Positions 48,043 to 59,550 of a stretch of 64,000 nt of DNA are shown piece by piece. The position numbers were made by a program, and so were the translations under genes. The notes beneath the pieces are model-generated. The model was not told the DNA's origin and searched no databases. It was given only the letters and a program-made list of their open reading frames with translations. The stretch covers positions 161,282,044-161,346,043 of the forward strand of contig CM070901.1 of assembly GCA_036417435.1 (NCBI GenBank), read 5' to 3'. The DNA is from Inia geoffrensis (Eukaryota > Chordata > Mammalia > Artiodactyla > Iniidae). Positions within the stretch are counted from its first letter, which is position 1. Every line of letters begins with the position of its first letter.

Positions 48043-48772
48043 TTTTTTCCCCCTTTTTTTATTGCGATAAAACTCATACCATAAAATTCACCAAGTTAAC
48101 AATTCAGTGGTTTTTAATGTGTTCACAGAGTTCTGCAGCCATGGCCACTATCTAACTCCAGAACATTTTTCATTGCCCCCAAAAAGAAACCTCAAACTCA
48201 TTCCCCCCTCCCTCTGGCCCCTGGCTACCTACCACTAATCTACTTTCTGTCTCTCTGGATTTGCCTCTCTCTGGATATTTGGTATAATAGGATCATACAA
48301 TACGTGGTCCTTTGTGACTGTCTCCTTTCACGTAGCATAATGTTTTTAAGGTTCATGCATGTTGTGGCATGGGTCAGTACTTCGTTCCTTTCTGTGGCTT
48401 AATAATATTCCATTGAATGGACGTATCACATTTTGTTTATCCATTAATCAGTTGATGAATATTTGGGTTGTTTCCACTTTTTGGCTGCTGTGAATAACGC
48501 TGCTGTGAAGATTCCTATACAAGTTTCGTGTGAACTTTGTTTTAATTTTCAGGTATATGCCTTGGCATGGAATTGCTGGGCCATGTGATAACTATATAAT
48601 TTTTCGAGGAGCTGTCAAACTGTTTTCCATAGTGGCTGCACCATTGTACCTTCCCAGTAGCAATGCATGAGGGTTCCAGTTTCTCTACATCCTCACCACA
48701 CCAACACTTATTATTATCTGTATTTTTTATTATAGCTGTTCCTGTGGGTGTAAAGTAGCATCTCATTGTGTT
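48043..48772 (-). mobile_element. Older L1 3' end with ORF2 C-terminal remnant
   Basis: The 3' UTR part starts ttattgcgataaaactcata. A minus-strand frame at 48542-48766 still shows L1 ORF2 C-terminal residues, with shifts. It stops at catctcattgtg, where a younger L1 begins. Confidence 0.75.
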
Positions 48773-49640
48773 TTTTTTTTTTAAACATCTTTATTGCGGT
48801 ATAATTGCTTTACAATGGTGTGTTAGTTTCTGCTTTATAACAAAGTGAATCAGTTATACATATACATATGTTCCCATATCTCTTCCCTCTTGCGTCTCCC
48901 TCCCTCCCACCCTCCCCTATCCCACCCCTCCAGGCGGTCACAAAGCACCGAGCCGATATCCCTGTGCCATGCGGCTGCTTCCCACTAGCTATCTACCTTA
49001 CATTTGTTAGTGTATATATGTCCATGCCTCTCTCTCGCCCGGTCACAGCTCACCCCTCCCCCTCCCCATATCCTCAAGTCCGTTTTCCAGTAGGTCTGTG
49101 TCTTTAATGCTGTCTTACCCCTAGGTTCTTCATGACATTTTTTTCCTTAAATTCCATATATATGTGTTAGCATACGGTATTTGTCTTTCTCTTTCTGACT
49201 TACTTCACTCTGTAGGACAGACTCTAGGTCTATCCACCTCATTACAAATAGCTCAATTTCGTTTCTTTTTATGGCTGAGTAATATTCCATTGTATATATG
49301 TGCCACATCTTCTTTATCCATTCATCCGATGATGGGCACTTAGGTTGTTTCCATCTCCGGGCTATTGTAAATAGAGCTGCAATGAACATTTTGGTATATG
49401 ACTCTTTGAATTTTGGTTTTCTCAGGGTATATGCCCAGTAGTGGGATTGCTGGGTCATATGGTAGTTCTATTTGTAGTTTTCTAAGGAACCTCCATACTG
49501 TTCTCCATAGTGGCTGAACCAATTCACATTCCCACCAGCAGTGCCAGAGTGTTCCCTTTTCTCCACACCCTCTCCAGGATTTATTGTTTCTAGATTTTTT
49601 CATGATGGCCATTCTGACTGGTGTGAGATGGTATCTCATT
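48773..49640 (-). mobile_element. Younger L1, 5' truncated, with ORF2 C terminus
   Basis: The T-run at 48769-48782 is a reverse poly-A tail. It is followed by aacatctttattgcggtata and the cetartiodactyl L1 3' UTR. Minus-strand frames at 49147-49458 and 49340-49675 show the conserved ORF2 C terminus (MWHIYTMEYYSAIKRNEI and [20 protein letters not shown]). The frame is broken between them. It is a dead, truncated copy. Confidence 0.85.
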
Positions 49641-50749
49641 GTAGTTTTTCGTTGTGGTTTTGATTTGCATTTCATTAATGACTAATGATGTTGAGCATCT
49701 TCTCATGTGCTTATTGGCCAGTTGTGTATCTTCTTTGGGAAAATTTCTGTTCAAATCCTTTGCCCATTTTTTATTGGGTTATTTATCGTTTTATTGTTGA
49801 TTGGTAAGAGTTCTCTGTATATTCTGCATTCTAGACCATTATCACATCTATGATTTACCAATATTTTCTCCTATTCTGTGGGTTGACTTTTCACTTTCTT
49901 GATAATGTGCTTTGATGTTCAAAAGTTTTTTATTTTGATGATGTCCAATTTATCTAGTTTTTCCTATGGCTGCTTGTGCTTTTGGTGTCATATCTAAGAA
50001 CTGTTGCCTTTTCTAAGGTCACTCAGATTGATACCTGTAGTTTCTTCTAAGAGTTTTATAGTTTTAGCTCTTACATTTATGTCTGTGATTCATTTTGAGT
50101 TAGTTTTTATATATGGTGTGAGTAGGAGTCCAACTTCATTCTTTTGCATATGGATATCTATTTGTCCCAGCACCGTTTGTTGAAAACACTGTGCTTTCTC
50201 CATTCAGTAGTCTTGGCACCCTTGTTGGAAATCAGTTTATCGTAAATATATGGGTTTATTTTCAGACTCGCGATTCTATTCCATTGGTCTATATGTCTAG
50301 CCTTATCTCACTACCACACTGTCTTGATTACTGTAGTGTGTTGGTAAGTTTTGAAATCAACAAGTGTAAGTCCTTCAACTTTGTTCTTTTTCAAGATTAT
50401 TTTGGCTATTCTGGGTCTCTTGCATTTCCATACGAATTTTTGGACCAGCTTATCCAGTTCTGCAAAAATAGTACTTGGAATTTTGATAGAGATTGCATCG
50501 AATCTGTAGATCAATTTGGAAGTATTACAGTCTTAACAACATTAAGTCTTCCAGTCTATGAACACTGGATGTCTTCTCATTTATTTAGCTCTTTAATTTC
50601 TTTCAGTAATATTTTGTAGTTTTCAGTGTATGAGTCTTGCACCTCCTTGGTTAAATTTACTTTATTTATTCTTTTCAATACTATTGTAAATGGAATTTTC
50701 TTAATTTAAGCTTGGGTTGTTCATTGCTAGTGTATAGAAAAACAACTGA

Positions 50750-50908
50750 GGGACTTCCCTGGCAGTCTAGTGGTTAAGACTCTGTGCTTCCACTGCAGGG
50801 GGCGTGGGTTCTCTCCCTGGTTGGGGAACTAATCTCCTACATGCCGCATGGCACGGCCAAAAATAAATAAATAATAAATTGAATTAAATTTTAAAATTTT
50901 TTAAGAAA
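50750..50908 (+). mobile_element. Short tRNA-derived SINE inside L1
   Basis: The head gggacttccctggcagtcta leads to ggaactaatctcctacatgc and a long A/T-rich tail. The 13-bp repeat gaaaaacaactga at 50737-50749 and 50909-50921 is a perfect target duplication. Confidence 0.95.
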
Positions 50909-51037
50909 GAAAAACAACTGATTTTTGTGTGTTGATCTTGGATCTTGCAATTTTGCTCATCTGATTTAGTAGCTCTAAGTTTTTTTGTGGATCCTTTAGG
51001 GCTTTCTATATACAACATCATGTCATCTGCCTCACAG

Positions 51038-51326
51038 ATACAGAGAACAAACTAGTGGTTACAGTAGGGAGAGGGAAGGGAGAGGAGCAATATAGGGATG
51101 GGGGAAAAAAGGGTTATTATATGAAATTAGTTGTGTGAAACTTTTTAAAAAATTGAAGTATAGTTGATTTACAATGTTGTGTTAGTTTCTGGTGCACAGC
51201 AAAGTGATTCAGTTATACGTATATTTACATATTCTTCTTCATATTCTTTTCCATTATGGTAAAACTTTTGCAAATTGTAAAGCACTATAGAATTTAAAGA
51301 ATCTTTCATTCAATTAAAAAAAAAAA
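51038..51326. mobile_element. Composite L1-derived insertion inside L1
   Basis: The outer parts (51038-51141 and about 51260-51326) read in + orientation, with an A-run near 51314-51326. The inner part (about 51145-51258) is an L1 3' UTR in minus orientation (ttgaagtatagttgatttac). The inner piece is flanked by gaaacttttt/aaaactttt. The outer piece is flanked by atcatgtcatctg and atcatgccacctg. Confidence 0.65.
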
Positions 51327-53127
51327 AGATCATGCCACCTGGAAATAGAGATAGTTTTACTTCTTTCTTTGCAATCTAGATGCCTTTGCTTTCTTTTTCT
51401 TGCCTAATTGTCCTGGCTAGAACCTCCAATACAGTGTTGAATAGAAGTGAGGAGAGTCGACATCCTTGTCTCATCCCTGATCTTTGGAGAAACACGTTCA
51501 GTTTCTCACCATTAAGTATGATATTAGCTGTGGGGTTTTTCATAGATGCCTTTTACCAGGCTGAGGAAGTTCCCTTCTGCTCCCATTTAGTTGAGTGTTT
51601 GGTTGAGTCAGTGACTGTGTCTATTTTTGCTTTTGTTCACCACTGTATCTCCAATGTCTAGTATTGGGACTGACATTCAGTAAAGATGTAATGGTTGAGC
51701 AAATGAAAGGAGAATGAAAAGGTCTCATAATGGCCTAAAGAGCCCAGTCTTCTCAAGACCCTTCCTACAATGACTCAGCTTCCATGTCCCTGACCTCAGG
51801 TTTGGACCCTTTCTCTTCACTCATTCCCCCCAGCCTTACCCTGGCCTTGACCCACACACGTGGGCCCTGGGATCAGTTATCCCCATTTCAGGTGAGGTAA
51901 CAGCCTCAGCCATGCTGAATGGCTTACTAGCTGTGTGGCCTGTGGGTAAGTGTGGAGGCAGGATTTGCACCCGGTCTGGCTGGCTTCTTAGATTGCAGTT
52001 CCTGTACCTGCCTGGTTGGGGGCAGGAGGAGGCTGAGCCACAGGATAAAGATCTGCATCTTTGCAGAGCATCCATTCTATCCTGATCTGGCGGGAAATGA
52101 TCCAAGGAGAAGGCTCTATGTCAGAGCAGAATATTAGGTGCATATTCTTTTAAGATAAAACAGACTTCCAGGAGATTCCTCTCTTGCACCAGACTCCTTG
52201 GAGGTCAGTTCTGCTGTTGGGGTGCTCAGGTAGGAAGGAGGAGCCTGGGCTTTACTGCACTGCTTCTCTTGACCCAGTTGGAACAGAAAGTGTGAGCCCT
52301 GCAGGTCTCCCCAGCAAGCGGGGGGAGCTTGATGATTCCCAGGTGTCAGTTATCCCATTGAATCCACCCCTCAACCTGGGAGGCAAGAAGGGTAGGGGTT
52401 ACAAGTCCCATTTTGCAGATGAGAAAACTGAGGCCCTGAAAGGTCAAATGATTTTTGCTCGAGGTCTCAGCGTCATCATTTTCTGAGTCAGACAGGATGT
52501 CATAGACTCACACCAGAGTCCAGGAAGGAAAAGGCAGAGTCGGGATGAGGCACGGAAAGTTGGGAGGTTTTTGTACAGAGGCATCTTGTCCGGTGTTTGT
52601 CGGAGCGCCTCTGCTACAGGCAAGGGCCGACCGCTCTCAAAGGCTGGCTCAGCCAGGCTGGCTCAGAGGGAGCACCAGGTCAGCTTCAAGGGAGCTTTTT
52701 GAGGGAGCCCTGGGACCCAGCGAATAGCACACTTAACACTGGAGGTTTGCAGGGGTGCTGTGAAGGCAGGCAGGCCGCCCTGCTTGAGGTGATAGCAGAA
52801 TGGCTGCAGGAAGGCCTTGCTCTGCTTTGTCTTATTAGAAGAAAGGCCTCCAGAAGGAATGAAAGAAACCATCACTGTGAAGGAATGAGAAAACTTCAGA
52901 ACACCATCTACAAAAGTGGGGATGGGGGTGGGCGGAAGGATTGGACTCAGAGAGACCAAAGAATGGCATCTGTTGGGTGTGCCTTCTGTGCCAGGTACCC
53001 TACTTTACATCCTTTAATGTCAACTCCGAAAGGTAGATTTAATTCTTTTCCTGTTTATAGACGAGGAAACCGAGGCTTAGGAGGTTTAGACTTGCTGGAC
53101 TTCACATTGCTCGCAAATGATGGGCTT

Positions 53128-53417
53128 TTTGTTTTTTTATAAATTTATTTACTTTTGGCTGCGTTGGGTCTTCATTGCTACATGTGGGCTTTCTCTAGTT
53201 GTGGCGAGCAGGGGCTACTCTTGGTTGCGGTGCACGGGCTTCTCACTGTGGTGGCTTCTCTTTTTGCGGAGCACGGGCTGTAGGCGCGGGCTCAGAAGTT
53301 GTGGCTCACGGGCTTAGTTGCTTCGCGGCATGTGAAATCTTCGCGGACCAGGGCTCGAACCCATGTCCCCTGCATTGTCAGGCGGATTCTTAACCACTGC
53401 CTCACCAGGGAGGTCCC
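53128..53417 (-). mobile_element. CHR-related SINE (long-body type)
   Basis: The body starts ttttggctgcgttgggtctt and the head ends ctcaccagggaggtccc. The 14-bp repeat caaatgatgggctt (53114-53127) and caaatcatgggctt (53418-53431) is a target duplication with one change. Confidence 0.93.
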
Positions 53418-53589
53418 CAAATCATGGGCTTGAACAGAACACATCTTAGCATTCTCCGTGGCTGTTACTGATCCTTTGAGAGGGCTTCAGCAGTGGTGGC
53501 GGGGTGGAGGTGGTCAGGCCATGGTGGCAGCAATGCTGTGCATGGACCAGAGGAGCTAATAGGGAAACGTGGGGTGGTGTGCAGGCTCT

Positions 53590-53730
53590 GGAGCCCACAG
53601 CTGTGTGTCTGAATCCTGCTCTGTGACCTGGGGTCTGTGACTTTACTCCCTGCTCCACAGTTTCCACGTGTGTAAAATGACACTTCTCGAGAGTGAAAGG
53701 AGTCAGTGAAATGGACATGAAGCCACGTGT
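53590..53730 (+). repeat. MIR SINE fragment
   Basis: The text tctgaatcctgctctgtgac, then ctccacagtttccacgtgtg and taaaatgacacttctcg is MIR-like in sense. Confidence 0.5.
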
Positions 53731-53932
53731 ACAGGGCAGGTGCCCAGAGTGGAGGCTTGGCTCTCTTCTCTGCGCTCTCACTACGCAGACACTTGGAGTT
53801 GGTCGTCTGTGCAGCCAGTGCAGGCCTGGCGCAGAGTCAGTCCACGAATGCTCGGTGGGTGAGTGAGAAGAGCAAGGGTGGAGCGAGGGGCCAGGCTGGG
53901 CCAGGCAGCTGCTGGACTGGATGGAGTGAGGT

Positions 53933-53963
53933 GGGGGTTTCGGCGGGGGGTGGGGGTGGGGGG
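53933..53963 (+). other. G-run cluster, potential G-quadruplex
   Basis: Four runs of five or six G are separated by short loops (TTTCGGC, T and T). This fits the usual G3+N1-7 rule on the + strand, so the intron RNA would carry it too. Confidence 0.6.
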
Positions 53964-54134
53964 AAGTAATACCTGGCCCCAAAGCGGCCTGCATACCAGG
54001 ACGACTGTGGTCTCATCTCCTTCAGAACAGGAGTCCTCTGAACCTGTGAGGGACTCAGGCCCGGAGTCTACACGATGGGTAACAATCATCGCAGTTAACC
54101 TGGCTTTACCTATAGCCGTTGGCCGGGAAATGTT

Positions 54135-54345
54135 CTGAATGCTTTACACATCTTCCGTCATTTAGGCCTCACGACACCCCCATGAGGTAGGTACTATCAT
54201 CATCATCCTCATTTTACAGATGGAGACATTAAAGCACAGAGAGGTTAAGTGACTTGCTGATGGTCACACAGCTAGTAAGCGTTAAAGGTTAAATTCAAAC
54301 CCAGACAGTCTGGCTTCTGGGCCACACTTTTAACCACTACACGGT
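54135..54345 (-). repeat. MIR SINE, near full length
   Basis: The order is atgctttacacatcttccgt, ctcacgacacccccatgagg, cattttacagatggagacat, gaggttaagtgacttgctga, cacacagctagtaagc, then cagacagtctggcttctgg. Confidence 0.8.
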
Positions 54346-54589
54346 GTAGCTTCTCTGGGAAGAAGCAGCAAGAATCTGGCCTCTTGGGATGAAACCAAGG
54401 ACTTAATTATCCTAATAATGACAGATGTGGGTAGAACACTTCACAGTTTAAAAAGCATATTATAGTATAGCAGTTGCTTTCACGGCTGTGATCTTACTTC
54501 ATCCTCCCGTTTCTCTGGGAAGAAGATAGGACATTATCCTCTTTTTGTCAGTGAGAAATTAAGATCCCAAGAGGGAAAGTGACTTGTCC

Positions 54590-54810
54590 AATTAATGATA
54601 ATTTACTGAGCACTTACTATATGCAAAGTCCTTTACTCACATTACCTCATTGAATCCTCACAACCCCAGGAAGTGGGTCTTAGGAATAGTAGTATTCCCA
54701 TTTTGCTGGTAAGGAAACTGAGCCTCCAAGAAATGACTTTCCCAGGCCCCACAGCTTGTAACTGAGAGCTGGGACTCCATCCCAGGTCTGCCTGACTCCA
54801 GAGCCTGGGC
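54590..54810 (-). repeat. MIR SINE, near full length
   Basis: The text gataatttactgagcactta, then catattacctcattgaatcc-type core, tcccattttgctggtaagg and gcccacagcttgtaactg follows MIR on the minus strand. It lies 250 bases from another MIR in the same orientation. Confidence 0.7.
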
Positions 54811-55896
54811 TGATAACTCCTGGGCTCTGTTCTCAGTCCCGTTCTGGACAGATGTTAACTCCCAATTGTTTTTGTCAACCTTCTGGTCTTTGCCACCTGC
54901 CTCCATCCTCATAGCCACTCCTGAAATTCTCCACACCTCCTTAATGAATTCTCCCTGCCTAAGTTCCTGCTCCATTAAGGTGCTTTCTGCCATGAGTTTT
55001 TGACTGAATTATGTGGTGTCATTCATTATACTTAATGGGGAGATCTGGTTAATCACCTGTATATTTATCCAAATGTCCATTTGTCTGCAGCTGGCATCTC
55101 CTGGGAGAGCCTGGTTTTTGGTGGGTTTTCTCCGTCTGGGTTGTCTTCCCCTCCACCCTGTCTGAAGTGCTTCTCTCGGGAGGGCGCCCTCCTCCCAGGC
55201 CTTCACTGCCTGCTCCGGAGCCTGTTGGAGGATTGGCACTGGGGATGTGCCAACAGTTTGGACACGCGGACAGGGGCAGAGGTAGAGAGGGCATCTCCAA
55301 GAAGGTGGGATTTCTAGGAGAGTGGGACCGCGAGCATGGGGAGGGATTCTGGGCCCTGCCCTCAGCCGTCCAAGGAAGGCCTCTGCATCTCCACCTGATC
55401 ACCCACCTCCAGCCTCCTCCCCAGCCAGAGAGCCCCGTGCTTGAAGCATCCAGCTTCCATGTCCCTCTGCTCAAACCGTCCCTGGCTCCTGGGGCCAGTG
55501 GGATAAAGCTCTAGGTCTGAGGCCCAGCTGCAGGTGTTCCCACCCTGCCACCCCTCATTTCATTCATCCAGAGCTGTCCCCAGGCCCATAAGTGGTCCAT
55601 ACCCTTCCACATCTGGGGTGACCAGCTTGTCCCAGTTTGCCTGGGACTTTGGGGTTTATCCGCTCAAGTGCTGCACCTCAAGAAACTCCACAGCCCCAGG
55701 CCAACCAGGACGGTTGGTCACCCCTCCCACACCTCAGGGGTTTTGCCCATGCTTATTCATCCCCTAGTAATTTCTTCTTTATTTTGTTTTCTTATAAAAG
55801 TATTACTCATCAATGTAACAACCTTACAGAAATCTCTCCAGTTGACTCTCAAAGACCCCTTCCAATTCCACTCTCCAGAGTTAACAGTTTGATGAT

Positions 55897-56100
55897 TCTT
55901 TTTCTTTTTTTTGTGGTACGTGGGCCTCACTGTTGTGGCCTCTCCCGTTGCGGAGCACAGGCTCCGGACGCGCAGGCTCAGCGGCCATGGCTCACGGCCC
56001 AGCCGCTCCACGGCATGTGGGATCCTCCCGGACCAGGGCACGAACCCGTGTCCCCTGCATCGGCAGGCGGACTCTCAACCACTGCGCCACCAGGGAAGCC
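55897..56100 (-). mobile_element. CHR SINE, full length
   Basis: The T-rich tail precedes gtggtacgtgggcctcactg, and the head ends accagggaagcc. The imperfect repeat tctttttcttt on both sides is the probable target duplication. Confidence 0.92.
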
Positions 56101-56404
56101 TCTTTTTCTTTCTTCTACACAAAAATAAGATCATACATCTCAAGTGGCCCTGCAGCCTTTTCACACCACGCAAGTTGGCCTTCTTTCCTCACCATTGTAA
56201 TGGCTGTATTGGTTTCATCACAGGGAGATGCCATAATTTACTGTGTGTCCTTCTGTTGGACATCCAGAGTGTTTGCAGTGTTGTTGGGTTTTTTTTTAAT
56301 AGTCAGTTCAAGGCCAAATTTAAATATCACCTCCTCTGTAAACCCTTCTTTGACCCTCAAGGTGGTCTCAGGTTTCTTTCTTATTACTGTCATTATTTTA
56401 ATAA

Positions 56405-56530
56405 TAACAGTTAACATTTATGGAGTGCTTACTATGTCAGGCACTTGACATACATTATCTCATTTAATTTTCATGACTCCAAGAAGTGTGGCTTGTTATC
56501 CCCATTTTACAGATGGAGACACTGAGGCTC
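56405..56530 (-). repeat. MIR SINE fragment
   Basis: The text gtgcttactatgtcaggcac, then catacattatctcatttaat and tccccattttacagatgg is MIR on the minus strand. Confidence 0.7.
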
Positions 56531-56954
56531 ATTTGGAAGATAAACCCAAGCAGTGTGACTCCAGAGCATGCCCTAAACTGCCTCACATGGTTTTCCAAAG
56601 GGTGGGCTGGAGTGGGTGGTGCTGGGGGCCAGGGTGAGGCAAGATGCCCTCTGTTCCCCTGCTTCTCAGCTGTGCACTAACCAGGTCAAAGCCCAGAGGT
56701 GTTGATGAAAGGCCAAAGCTGTTAGCCTGCAGCTTCTAATCCACTTCCAGCCAGTACCCAGAAATTAAGGTTGAGGGAGGGCCTGGTGGGAGGAGGCTCC
56801 TGGGGGAGAGCAGGTTCTTGCAGGCTTTTATGAGCCTGTAAGAAGGGCCTGCCCCACAGGCAGGAAGCAGAGCGCTCCAGGAGTGGAGATTGGGGGTTGG
56901 AGGAGTGGGGTGAGGCCTGGACTTGGGAATGAATCTAGAAGACCCCTTGATCTT

Positions 56955-57110
56955 TTTCTTAAAAAAAAAAAAATTATTTATTTATTTATTTGGCTGCACC
57001 AGGTCTTAGTTGCGGCATGCAGGATCTAGTTCCCTGACCAGGGATGGAACCCGGGCCCCCTGCATTGGAAGCTCGGAGTCTTAACCACTGGACCACCAGG
57101 GAAGTTCCGG
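56955..57110 (-). mobile_element. Short tRNA-derived SINE
   Basis: After an A-run and (TTTA)n tail, the element reads ggctgcaccaggtcttagtt and ends accaccagggaagttcc. The 8-bp repeat ttgatctt lies at 56947-56954 and 57113-57120. Confidence 0.88.
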
Positions 57111-57339
57111 TGTTGATCTTCTCAACACCGCTGTGAAGTAGGTACCTTGTACCCATTCTACAGAGCAGGAGACTGAGTCACAGAGAGTCACTGGCCTGAA
57201 GGCCCTTCTCTGCACTGCCCACACCACCTCCCAGTCTGGTGCCTGTGAGTTTGGACCAGATGGTCGATAAGGAGCTAGGCACCCCATGAGATTAGAGGGA
57301 CCCTTTGATTTTAGACTGACCTTGATATCACCCTGGGCT

Positions 57340-57660
57340 GCTAGGCCCAGGAGTTATGCAAATTAATGTAGATATATGCTAATAAGACCTCTACCAGATC
57401 TGTTGTTCTAATGGAGCTGCCAGCTCAGAGGTATAGTGGGATAGGTCTGCCCAGAAGGGGGCCTGAGGAGCCCCCCAGCTGTGGATGGGTCAGTAATCAC
57501 TGGGATGAGGGGATGGGGTTGCCATGGAGACAGGCCAAGCCCCAGCCGCTGCCTCCTGACAGGTTCAGGGCTGGCCAGACCAGCCCATTGAGACAGTCCT
57601 GGGCCTCTCTAACAGCTCCAGGCATGGTCTCTGAGGGCTAATTACGTGGAAGGTAGTGAC
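57340..57660. promoter_or_regulatory. Candidate enhancer segment C in NKAIN1 intron 1
   Basis: The segment holds a POU octamer ATGCAAAT (57356-57363) followed by aattaatg and tatgctaat, an RFX X-box GTTGCCATGGAGAC (57518-57531) and a homeodomain ctaattacg near 57640. It has no repeat signature. POU, homeodomain and RFX sites together are common in neural enhancers. The role is inferred. Confidence 0.45.
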
Positions 57661-58018
57661 CAGCTGCTCCCTGGCTCCCCCAGGCCCAGCTGAGGTAGGG
57701 GGCTGGGCCATAGTGGGAGGGTGTGAGGACAGACAGATGGCAGTCTGAGGACTTGGGGGCTGGAGAGCTGTCCGAGGAGGAGGGTGCAGCACTGAGCGGA
57801 GGAAGGTTACCCTTGAGAGCAGAAGGTGCTATGGAGCAGGGCTGTAGGGGTGAGAGTAGCCTAGTCTCAGAGAACCACGTGGTGGGGAACCAAGGGCTCT
57901 GCCTCAGCAGGCTGGTTGCAGACTCAACTCTTCCGTGTGCCTGTGGGCGAGCCCCTTGACTTTCCTGAGCCTCAGTTTCCTCATCTATCAATAGGGGGAA
58001 GATTAAGAGATGTGACCC

Positions 58019-58113
58019 AGGAATTCCCTGGTGGTCCAGTGGTTAGGACTCTGCGCTTCCACTGCTGGGGGCCTGGGCCTGCAAGCCACTCAGCACGGGC
58101 CAAAAAAAAAAGA
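58019..58113 (+). mobile_element. Short tRNA-derived SINE, shortened
   Basis: The head ggaattccctggtggtccag is followed by a reduced middle and a tail of ten A. The block containing ggaactaagatccc is missing. Flanks agatgtgacc and aaatgtgacc are a likely target duplication. Confidence 0.85.
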
Positions 58114-58209
58114 GAAATGTGACCTGAGTATGAGGGGTAGTATAGAGTAGGTACTCAATAAATGACTCTACAATTCTAAGACCCATTGGGAGAGGTTAGT
58201 TTAGTTTAG

Positions 58210-58327
58210 TTGTTGTTGTTTGGCCACATCGTGTGGCTTGCAGGATCTTAGTTCAACCAGGGATTGAACCCAGGCTCTCGGCAGTGAAAGCACGGAGTCC
58301 TAACTACTGGACTGCCAGGGAATTCCC
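58210..58327 (-). mobile_element. Short tRNA-derived SINE
   Basis: The (TTG)n tail leads into ggatcttagttcaaccaggg and the element ends ctggactgccagggaattcc. It faces the opposite way to the SINE 100 bases upstream. Confidence 0.85.
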
Positions 58328-58532
58328 TAGTTTTCTAGTGGGAAAGAGCCTCCTCTCTTCTTGCCTCTCTCCCACTTCCCCTGCTCTCTGGCCTGGGGCA
58401 GGTGTTCTGATGTCTGCACTGAGGAGGCTATGGGCAGGACTGTCATCCCGTGAGGACAGGAACTGGGCCCTCTGTATTCACCACTGAGTTCTCAGCACTA
58501 AGCCTACAAAAGACGCTCAAGAACTGTTGGTA

Positions 58533-58568
58533 GAATGAATGAATGAATTGGTGGAATGAATGAATGAA
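58533..58568. repeat. (GAAT)n simple repeat
   Basis: Two blocks of GAAT units are separated by ttggtg. They sit at the tail of a MIR-like sequence (cagtgcctggcgctaatag follows). Confidence 0.8.
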
Positions 58569-59279
58569 CAGGTGTGAAGTACTCAGAACAGTGCCTGGCG
58601 CTAATAGGTTAATAAACATTAGCTGTTACTTCACTGCCCATGGGAGGCTGGGCTGGGTGGCTCACGAGAGGCCCTCTGATGCAGAGCAGGTTCTGCCCCC
58701 GCCTCCACTCTGTCCCTTCGTATGCCCGGGACTGTCTCTGGAGAGATGTCTGGTGAGTGGGAAGAGCAGTGGGTGTAGAGACAGGGCTCAGACCTTAGCT
58801 CTGCCACATCCTGTCTGAGTGACTTCAAGAGACTCAAGTGACCACGCTGAGCCTCCTCATATCAAGGTGGCCACACTAGGGCTGTGGGGAGAGGGCTGAT
58901 GGCACCTGGAGGAGGGGTGATGGTGGATCTGTGTGTAGTCAGGGAGGCAGGGCTCTGATGACCCAGGCAGAACCTAGAGGCAGGGACTGGCAGAACCACC
59001 TTCTGGTGAAGACGGGCCATTAGGCTCTCAGCAGAGGTCACAGGACCCCAAGGGCAGTCCCCCTGAAGACAGGCGGGCTGCAGCAACACCAGGCCTAGAT
59101 AGCAACTTGGAGCGGCAGAGGCCCCCATTGTACAGATGAGAACACTGAGGCCCAGAGGAGTCTTGCCCTGGGTCCCAAAGCACATTCACATCACAGAAGG
59201 AGACGTCAGATCCTCTGAGCCACCCAAGTGCTCTTTCACCCAGTCTAACAATGAGTCAACAGCATCTTACAACATTTCT

Positions 59280-59550
59280 CTTAACTTTTTAAAAATTATA
59301 GCTTTGTTTTAAAACATCCTAGAAATACCAAAGTGTATGTATTTAAAAGTTTCCCCCTTCCCGCTCCCTAGAGAGAAGTTCTCGTAACCATTTGTTGTGT
59401 TTCCCAGGCTCTTGATTCTGCATTTACAATCACACACATTTCATGTGTCTTTTTCTTTTTGCTTTTGTTTTTTTTACATAAATGGAATCATATTGTTCTG
59501 CAGCTTGTTTTTGTTTTTTTCACTTAACAGTGATAGCCTTGGCCATTTTC
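59280..59550. repeat. Old LINE-type 3' end, unassigned
   Basis: The text tttaaaaattatagctttg, cctagaaataccaaagtgta, cataaatggaatcatattgt and ttttttcacttaacagtg is like other old L1-age fragments in the window (about 2870-3080 and 32130-32280). Confidence 0.4.

Larger units (their letters stand above)
49641..51600 (-). mobile_element. Older L1 ORF2 region, interrupted by two insertions
   Basis: This looks like the upstream continuation of the older L1 at 48.04-48.77 kb. A minus-strand frame at 50311-50514 shows ORF2 residues ([20 protein letters not shown]). The text is broken by a SINE (50750-50908) and by a composite insert (51038-51326) and resumes each time. The end near 51600 is approximate. 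Confidence 0.75.

Noticed and set aside
49147..49675. Minus-strand frames as a host gene
   Set aside because: The residues are those of the L1 ORF2 C terminus, with a frame break, next to an L1 3' UTR and poly-A.
52597..53142. 181-residue plus-strand open frame
   Set aside because: It has no recognisable domain, it ends inside the tail of a SINE, and part of it is MIR-like sequence.
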